From: UBA9676 sp036522155
Lineage (GTDB): Bacteria > Actinomycetota > Actinomycetes > Streptosporangiales > Streptosporangiaceae
Assembly (NCBI GenBank): GCA_036522155.1
Contig: DATDGI010000380.1
Span: 1-26,793 of the forward strand
Reading direction: 5' to 3'
Length of the DNA stretch: 26,793 bases
Under the pieces are notes generated by a model. The model did no database searches. It had not been told where the DNA came from and saw nothing but the letters and a program-made list of their open reading frames with translations. Below, in pieces: positions 21,841 to 26,793 of the stretch; the stretch's first letter is position 1, and the number at the start of each line of letters is the position of its first letter. The position numbers and the translations under genes were made by a program.

Positions 21841-24800
21841 GAGGTCCACAGGCAGTGCGCTCCCGAGGCAAGAAGATCACCACTGGCGATCGCGCGGCCA
21901 ATGGCGACCGTGCGCCCGCGGCCGCCACACTCAGCCAGCCCGGCGCGGAGCCGCCGGTCGGCGGACCGAACGGGCGGCCCGCTGACCCGGGGCCAGGTGC
22001 CGGCCCCCAGCACCAGGCGCCGGTCCGCAGCGGGCGGTCGCGCGGGCTGAAGAACTGGCGCGTCCGCTCCCGGCTGCTGCTGCTCATCACGATCCCGACG
22101 CTCACCGCCGTGGTCCTCGGCGGAATCCGCATCACCTCATCGGTCCAGAGCGCCCTGGCCTACCAGCGGGTGCTGCAGCTGGCCAACACCACCTCCGACA
22201 TCACCGTCCTGGTCCAGCGGCTGCAGGACGAGCGTGACCAGACCGCCTACTTCATCGCCGAAGGGAACAACGGCGGCCGGGCCGCCATGGGCACGACCCA
22301 GGGTTCACAGGGCCTGCTGGTGGTGCAGCAGCAGATAAAGGTCACCGAAAAAGCCGCGGCCGTGGTCAAGTCCGACCTCGGCAAGGTGCTCGGCGGGCCG
22401 TTCTCGACGCTAACCAAGCAGGAGGCCTCGACCGCGCTCGCTGACCTGGCCAGCCTGCCCAACCTGCGGCTGGCGGCCACCACCACCAAGCTGCCTGCGC
22501 TGGTGGTCGTCCAGAAGTACGGCAACATCGTCAGCGACCTGCTCGTGCTGGAGGCCAGCACCGCCCAGGGATCCAGCGACGCGACGCTGTCGCAGACAGT
22601 GCGTGTCCTCGGGTTCGTTTCGCGCATGAAGGAGGACGCCTCCCAGCAGCGGGCGATCCTGGCCGCGGCGCTGATCCAGGGGTCGTTGGATCCCGCCACC
22701 CAGACGGCCCTGGTGGCCGCCCAGTCCGACCAGGCAGCCAACCTGTCGTCGTTCAACCTGTCGGCCACCAACGCCCAGCGCACGCTGTTCCAGGACAGCG
22801 TGTCAGGATCCATGAACTCCCTGGCCAGCTCGGAAGAGGCGCAGGCGCTGTCGACGGGCGCGTCGCTGAAGGCCGACTCGACGACCGCCGACGACTGGTA
22901 CGGCGCCATGACCAGCGAAATCAATTCCCAGCTCGGGTCGGTCGAGCGGGACCTGGTCAACACGATCACCAGCCGCACGGTCGCCCTGCGTAACCAGGCG
23001 ATCGTCTTCGCCCTCGTCGTCGCGGTCCTGGTGCTGATCGTCCTCGGCCTGGCCCTGCTGGCCACCGTGGTGGTGGCCCGGTCGATGGTCCGGCCGCTGC
23101 GGCGGCTGCGGGCCGGCGCGCTGGAAGTGGCCGGCGTGCGGCTGCCGGAAACGGTCCGCCGGATGAGCGAGGCCGAAGGCGCGGCCGCCCCGCTGGACGT
23201 CGAGCCCATCGACGTGGATTCCTCCGACGAGATCGGTGAGGTGGCGCGGGCCTTCGACCAGGTCCACCGGGAAGCGCTGCGGCTGGCGTCGAACGAGGCC
23301 GCGCTGCGCGGCAACGTCAACGCCATGTTCGTCAACCTCTCCCGCCGCAGCCAGTCGCTGGTGGAACGCCAGATCCGGCTGATCGACGACCTGGAACAGG
23401 GCGAGCAGGACGCCGAGCGGCTGTCGAACCTGTTCCAGATGGACCACCTGGCCACCCGTATGCGCCGCAACTCGGAGAACCTGCTGGTTCTCGCCGGGCA
23501 CGAGGTATCCCGGCGGTGGACCCAGTCGATCGCGCTGGTGGACGTCCTGCGCGCGGCGGTGTCCGAGATCGAGCAGTACGAGCGGGTGACGCTGAACGTC
23601 CAGCCCGGCATCTCGGTCCGCGGCCAGGCGGTCAACGACGTTGTCCACCTGATCGCCGAGCTGGCGGAGAACGCCTCCTCCTTCTCCGCCGCCGACACCC
23701 CGGTGAAGGTCTCCGGCCACCTGCTCAACAGCGGCGGGGTGCTGCTCGACATCACCGACCAGGGTGTGGGAATGGGCGCCGAGGAAATGGCCCACGCCAA
23801 CTGGCGGCTGGACAATCCGCCGGTGGTCGATGTCGCCGTGTCCCGGCGCATGGGCCTGTTCGTGGTCGCCCGGCTGGCGGCCCGGCACGGCATCCGGGTG
23901 CGGCTGCGGCCGGCCTCGGCCGGCGGGCTGACCGCCCTGGTCTGGCTGCCCGACGAGGTCATCTCGCATGACGCGGCCGGGGGCGCGCCGGGGACCCGGC
24001 GCTTCGATGGGCCGGGCCGGCCCGCCGACGGCGGGGACATGGCCACGCTCGGGACGCCGCCGGACTGGCCGGTGGAAGGCGACGGCCGTACCGCTGCCGC
24101 CCAGGCGGTCAGCGCGGCCCGGACCCCCCGGTTCGCGCCGCTGCGCCCGGAACTCGGGGACACCGCCGCCTTCACCGCGCTTGGTGTGGAGCCGGATTCC
24201 CCGGCGGCCGCCGCCCCGGGTGGCTTCGACTCCGGCGGTACGCCCGACTTCGATCTGCCTGCCCTGCCCGGCCGCGACCAGCCCGCCGGGTTCGACACCG
24301 CCTCCGGGCCCTACGACACCCTGTCCGCCCCGATGTCGTCATCGGCCGCGGATACCCGGTCGGCTGACCTGGGGCCAGGCCCGGATCTGAGCTCGGCGTC
24401 GACCCTGAGTTCGTCCCTGCCGTCGGCTGGCCCGGGGCCGGGCGCCGGCGCCGGGAGCGACAGCGGGCTTACCGCCCGGCCGGACGGCAATGAGCTGCCC
24501 TTCCGCATCCCGCAGAATCAGTCGGCGGCCCAGCGCGGAGTGGTCGTGCCGCCTGCGGTGAGCGCGGCGGAAGAGCACCGGCTGCCGATCTTCGAGTCGG
24601 TGGAGTCCGACTGGTTCCGCCGCGGCCGGCATGGCGCCGGCCGCACCGGCCAGTCGGCGGTGGTCAGCGGTGGCTGGACCTCACCGGCGGACGAGGGCTG
24701 GGCGGCCGCGGAGGCGGCCAGCTCGCCGAGCTCCGGCGGGATCACCATGTCCGGGCTCCCCAAGCGTGTGCCCAGGGCCAACCTGGTGCCCGGCACGGTG

Positions 24801-24959
24801 GGCCTGGACGTCCCGGCGCCCGCCACATCCGTACCGGCCAGGTCAGCCGCGCAAGCGCGAGAGCGGCTGGCGAGTTTCCAGCGAGGCATGCGAGAAGGAC
24901 GGGCAGCCGCGCGCGATACCGAGCTGCCCAGCAGCGGTGAGGATGACAGTGCTATCTAA
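21837..24959 (+). CDS. cvnA: CvnA-type sensor histidine kinase-like protein
   Basis: This protein of about 1040 residues is the membrane component of a conservon. After a disordered N-terminus, TM1 (about 80-97) and TM2 (about 388-413) enclose a roughly 290-residue extracellular helical domain of nitrate/nitrite-sensor (NIT) type. A HAMP region and a long coiled linker follow, with VNLSRRSQSLVERQIRLIDD and FQMDHLATRMRRNSENLL. The HATPase domain (about 590-710) has the N box AELAENASSFS (N612) and DQGVGMG (D641). I see no clear H-box phospho-acceptor, so classical phosphotransfer is uncertain. The last 330 residues are disordered, Pro/Gly/Ser-rich, with IFESVESDWF near the end. The frame is open from GTG 21738, and 21777 is also possible. 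GTG 21837 is preferred for its GTGA overlap with the mini-ORF. Confidence 0.88.
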   Translation: MRGPQAVRSRGKKITTGDRAANGDRAPAAATLSQPGAEPPVGGPNGRPADPGPGAGPQHQAPVRSGRSRGLKNWRVRSRLLLLITIPTLTAVVLGGIRITSSVQSALAYQRVLQLANTTSDITVLVQRLQDERDQTAYFIAEGNNGGRAAMGTTQGSQGLLVVQQQIKVTEKAAAVVKSDLGKVLGGPFSTLTKQEASTALADLASLPNLRLAATTTKLPALVVVQKYGNIVSDLLVLEASTAQGSSDATLSQTVRVLGFVSRMKEDASQQRAILAAALIQGSLDPATQTALVAAQSDQAANLSSFNLSATNAQRTLFQDSVSGSMNSLASSEEAQALSTGASLKADSTTADDWYGAMTSEINSQLGSVERDLVNTITSRTVALRNQAIVFALVVAVLVLIVLGLALLATVVVARSMVRPLRRLRAGALEVAGVRLPETVRRMSEAEGAAAPLDVEPIDVDSSDEIGEVARAFDQVHREALRLASNEAALRGNVNAMFVNLSRRSQSLVERQIRLIDDLEQGEQDAERLSNLFQMDHLATRMRRNSENLLVLAGHEVSRRWTQSIALVDVLRAAVSEIEQYERVTLNVQPGISVRGQAVNDVVHLIAELAENASSFSAADTPVKVSGHLLNSGGVLLDITDQGVGMGAEEMAHANWRLDNPPVVDVAVSRRMGLFVVARLAARHGIRVRLRPASAGGLTALVWLPDEVISHDAAGGAPGTRRFDGPGRPADGGDMATLGTPPDWPVEGDGRTAAAQAVSAARTPRFAPLRPELGDTAAFTALGVEPDSPAAAAPGGFDSGGTPDFDLPALPGRDQPAGFDTASGPYDTLSAPMSSSAADTRSADLGPGPDLSSASTLSSSLPSAGPGPGAGAGSDSGLTARPDGNELPFRIPQNQSAAQRGVVVPPAVSAAEEHRLPIFESVESDWFRRGRHGAGRTGQSAVVSGGWTSPADEGWAAAEAASSPSSGGITMSGLPKRVPRANLVPGTVGLDVPAPATSVPARSAAQARERLASFQRGMREGRAAARDTELPSSGEDDSAI

Positions 24960-24999
24960 GGCTCCAGAAAGCGATCCTCACGTCGTGATGGAGGTGGTC

Positions 25000-25032
25000 A
25001 TGCTGAGGCCACGGAGAGAGGGGGATAGGTGA
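25000..25032 (+). CDS. 10-residue mini-ORF overlapping cvnB start
   Basis: ATG 25000 has an ideal GGAGG 5 bases upstream and encodes MLRPRREGDR, ending in TGA at 25030-25032. That stop shares GTGA with the cvnB GTG at 25029. With cvnA it makes two mini-ORF/GTGA junctions in one operon. It may serve translational coupling across the 69-bp gap. Chance cannot be excluded for so short a frame. Confidence 0.35.
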   Translation: MLRPRREGDR

Positions 25033-25451
25033 GTCCACTAGCCCGCCCGGTCCAGGACCTGAACTGGCTGATCACGAACTTCGTCGAGCGGGTCGCGTCA
25101 GTGGCGCACGCGATCGTTGTTTCCGCTGACGGTCTGCCGATGGCCTTTTCCAACGGCTTCCCGACGGACCGGGTGGACCAGCTGGCGGCAGTCACCTCGG
25201 GACTGACCAGCCTGACGCAGGGCGCCGCCCGGGTATTCGAAGGCGGCCCGGTCAGCCAGACGGTCGTAGAGATGGAGCGTGGCCTGCTGCTCGTGATGGC
25301 GATTAGCGACGGCTCAAGCCTGGCGGTCCTCGCCGCCGCTGATTGCGACATGGGCCTGGTGGCTTACGAGATGGCGCTGCTCGTGGAACGGGTGGGCCGC
25401 GCGCTTACCCCGGACATGCGCGGCGTGCTTCGGTCGGAGGGTGGCAGGTAG
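25029..25451 (+). CDS. cvnB: CvnB roadblock/LC7 domain protein
   Basis: This 140-residue protein spans one roadblock/LC7 domain: LNWLITNFVERVASVAHAIVVSADGLPMAFS, the central LAAVTSGLTSLTQGAARVFEGG, and LLVMAISDGSSLAVLAAADCDMGLVAYEMALLVERVG, each quoted in part. Roadblock proteins bind small GTPases and often act as GTPase-activating or scaffold subunits. In Streptomyces conservons CvnB works with CvnA and the GTPase CvnD at the membrane. The start is GTG 25029, with AGAGGGGG 5 bases upstream. The next gene starts 16 bases after the stop. Confidence 0.93.
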   Translation: MSPLARPVQDLNWLITNFVERVASVAHAIVVSADGLPMAFSNGFPTDRVDQLAAVTSGLTSLTQGAARVFEGGPVSQTVVEMERGLLLVMAISDGSSLAVLAAADCDMGLVAYEMALLVERVGRALTPDMRGVLRSEGGR

Positions 25452-25466
25452 TGACTGGAGAAATTT

Positions 25467-25892
25467 GTGGCCGGCCCCGGCCCGGATGAGTGGCCACAGA
25501 CCGGTGGAAGGCGTGGCTCCCCCAACGGAATGCGCCCCCCTAGTGGCGATAATCCCGGGAGTTCCCTGGTCCGGCCGTACGCTGTTACCGGCGGACGAAC
25601 CAAGCCCCGGTATCAGCTTCAGATCGAGGCGATGGTGGCCGCGTCTCACTACGAGGCGCGTGACCTGTCGGTCCTCAGTCCCGAGTGCCAGGCGATCCTC
25701 GGCTTCTGCCGGGACTGGCGCTCGGTGGCGGAGATTTCCGCCGTGCTCAGGATGCCCTTGGGCGTGGCGAGGGTGCTGATCGCCGACATGGCGGTCGAGG
25801 GACTGGTCAGGGTCCACCAGCTTGATCACGCTCAGGGACGCCCGGACCTCAACCTGCTCGAAAGGGTGCTCAGTGGACTACGCAAGCTCTAG
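25467..25892 (+). CDS. cvnC: CvnC DUF742 domain protein
   Basis: This 141-residue protein belongs to the DUF742 family found in conservons. It has a disordered first 30 residues, then SLVRPYAVTGGRTKPRYQLQIEAMV (quoted in part), the winged-helix-like segment AEISAVLRMPLGVARVLIADMAVEGLVRVHQ, and the C-terminal PDLNLLERVLSGLRKL. The domain is predicted to be a small helical adaptor with a winged-helix character. Its biochemical role in the Cvn complex is not firmly known. GTG 25467 has GGAG 6 bases upstream. Its last 20 bases overlap the start of the GTPase gene. Confidence 0.92.
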   Translation: MAGPGPDEWPQTGGRRGSPNGMRPPSGDNPGSSLVRPYAVTGGRTKPRYQLQIEAMVAASHYEARDLSVLSPECQAILGFCRDWRSVAEISAVLRMPLGVARVLIADMAVEGLVRVHQLDHAQGRPDLNLLERVLSGLRKL

Positions 25893-26472
25893 GCCGGCCC
25901 GGTCGAACCCGGGTGAGACCGCGATGACCTCGGTCAAGATCGTGGTCGCGGGCGGTTTCGGCGTGGGCAAGACCACTTTCGTCGGGTCGGTCTCGGAAAT
26001 CACCCCGCTGACCACGGAGGCGGTCATGACCGCCGCCAGCGCCGGGGTGGATGACCTGTCGCACGTGCCGGATAAGACAACCACCACGGTGGCGATGGAC
26101 TTCGGCCGGGTAACCCTGGACGCCGGGCTGATCCTGTATCTGTTTGGCACCCCCGGCCAGCACCGTTTCTGGTTCATGTGGGACGACCTGATCCAGGGCG
26201 CGATCGGGGCAGTGGTACTGGTCGACACCCGGCGGCTCGCCGACTCCTTCCCGGCCGTGGACTACTTCGAGACCGCCGGCCTGCCGTTCATCGTGGCGAT
26301 CAACGGCTTCCACGGCGAGTTCCCGCACAGCATGCAGGATGTGCAAGAGGCCCTGTCGGTCAACCCCAACGTGCCCACCGTCGAATGCGACGCCCGGGGC
26401 CGGGCCTCCACCAAGGCGACCCTGATAGCCCTGGTGGAGCACGCCATGACCATGCAGATGAGCGTGCACTAG
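25873..26472 (+). CDS. cvnD: CvnD small GTPase (ATP/GTP-binding protein)
   Basis: This 199-residue Ras-like/MglA-related GTPase is the switch of the conservon. The Walker A/G1 motif is GGFGVGKTTFVGS. Switch II/G3 reads LFGTPGQHRFWFMWDDL. The usual NKxD G4 motif is replaced by AINGFHG, as is common in CvnD proteins, and the G5-like segment is ECDARGRAS. The start is GTG 25873 within the end of cvnC, with AAAGGG just upstream. A later ATG at 25924 would begin at MTSVKIVVAGG, but family members normally have the N-terminal extension seen with GTG. A tRNA gene follows after 71 bp, so the operon ends here. Confidence 0.93.
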   Translation: MDYASSRPARSNPGETAMTSVKIVVAGGFGVGKTTFVGSVSEITPLTTEAVMTAASAGVDDLSHVPDKTTTTVAMDFGRVTLDAGLILYLFGTPGQHRFWFMWDDLIQGAIGAVVLVDTRRLADSFPAVDYFETAGLPFIVAINGFHGEFPHSMQDVQEALSVNPNVPTVECDARGRASTKATLIALVEHAMTMQMSVH

Positions 26473-26543
26473 CCGGACAAGCCCAGCGGCCGCACGATCC
26501 CGCGCTGCGGTAGTGTGCCTGCGCGGGTGACGTGTGCGCCTGC

Positions 26544-26617
26544 GGGGCGGTAGCTCAGCCGGTTAGAGCAGCGGACTCATAATCCGCCGGTCCTGGGTTC
26601 GAGTCCCAGCCGCCCCA
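26544..26617 (+). tRNA. tRNA-Met, anticodon CAT
   Basis: This 74-nt cloverleaf has a perfect 7-bp acceptor stem (GGGGCGG with CCGCCCC), a D arm GCTC/GAGC, an anticodon stem GCGGA/TCCGC with loop CTCATAA, and a T arm CTGGG-TTCGAGT-CCCAG. The discriminator base is A and no CCA is encoded. The anticodon is CAT, and the acceptor stem begins with a paired G-C, so it is not an initiator tRNA. Elongator Met is most likely. A tRNA-Ile with lysidine-modified CAT has a similar loop and cannot be fully excluded by eye. Confidence 0.93.
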
Positions 26618-26793
26618 CTCTCTTCCAGGACTGGTAAAGCCCTTCTGAGTTGCAATGCCGGTGAGTTAAGGCGTTTGCGCTGGTAGCGGGGGGCGCGGTG
26701 ATGGCGCGGAGCTGCGTGGCACGGGCAGATATCGCGATTTGGTGACGGCCGGTGCGTTGTGGCCTGTGAGCAGCGAAGTCCCCGGTAGGACTG
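26618..26793. other. Non-coding end of window after tRNA
   Basis: No gene is recognisable in these 176 bases. The last bases form a small hairpin, AGTCC (26777-26781) and GGACT (26788-26792). The region downstream of a tRNA can hold an integration site, but no repeat of the tRNA 3' end is visible within the window. Confidence 0.4.

Noticed and set aside
22247..24298. 683-residue minus-strand frame opposite cvnA
   Set aside because: It is Ser/Thr/Arg-rich antisense of a conserved sensor kinase; no domain is visible.
25451..25489. Possible third mini-ORF at the cvnB/cvnC junction (GTG in TAGTG)
   Set aside because: The frame of 12 codons has a poorly spaced ribosome-binding site and its stop does not overlap the cvnC start, so it does not match the other two mini-ORFs.
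26544..26793. tRNA-associated integration site for a genomic island
   Set aside because: No integrase gene and no direct repeat of the tRNA 3' end is present in the window.

Overview
The window is very GC-rich, with the codon use, gene families and promoter style of a filamentous-type actinobacterium. A DUF4193 zinc-finger protein, GuaB1, a FolP2-type DHPS homologue, an iron-sulfur-type ferrochelatase and a Cvn (conservon) operon all point to Actinomycetota, plausibly a Streptosporangiales or Streptomyces relative. The genus cannot be fixed from sequence alone. About twenty-two protein genes, one tRNA and one intact insertion sequence are visible. Nothing looks like a phage, plasmid or CRISPR locus.

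Layout. 350-1359 (minus): a PadR repressor coupled by ATGA to a four-helix membrane protein. 1691-2828: a complete IS630-family element in the gap upstream. 2885-3394 (minus): a lipoprotein with a duplicated CMRxHG repeat, divergent from a SAM methyltransferase (3572-4399). 4443-5879 (minus) GuaB1 and 5923-6789 (plus) FolP2-like are divergent with only 43 bp between starts. 6910-7647 (minus): a TetR regulator, divergent from a secreted lytic transglycosylase with an unusual extra domain (7935-9095). 9190-11282: ferrochelatase and inositol monophosphatase-like genes coupled by GTGA. 11370-12644 (minus): a membrane-anchored probable pseudokinase, divergent from the DUF4193 gene (12939-13238). 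13364-15256: a secreted phosphoesterase and an aldo/keto reductase. 15377-17876 (minus): an APC permease and an acetamidase/formamidase in one overlapping operon. 18035-18535: a disordered protein whose 3' end overlaps a convergent zinc-ribbon/FHA gene (18504-19142). 19267-20469: acyl-CoA dehydrogenase. 20478-21560 (minus): an orphan NMT1/SsuA-like binding lipoprotein. 21837-26472: a four-gene Cvn operon (sensor kinase-like, roadblock, DUF742, GTPase). 26544-26617: tRNA with anticodon CAT.

Most units are short housekeeping or regulatory modules rather than one pathway. The clearest multi-gene machine is the Cvn operon, whose products are expected to form a membrane-associated complex resembling a eukaryotic G-protein system. 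Its cvnA and cvnB genes may each be preceded by a tiny ORF ending in a GTGA overlap. A window-wide pattern is the -10-like hexamer placed 6-8 nt before many start codons, suggesting leaderless mRNAs. I see no convincingly new defence or biosynthetic system. The most unusual items are the transglycosylase domain fusion, the repeat-expanded ferrochelatase linker, the pseudokinase and the Cvn mini-ORFs.
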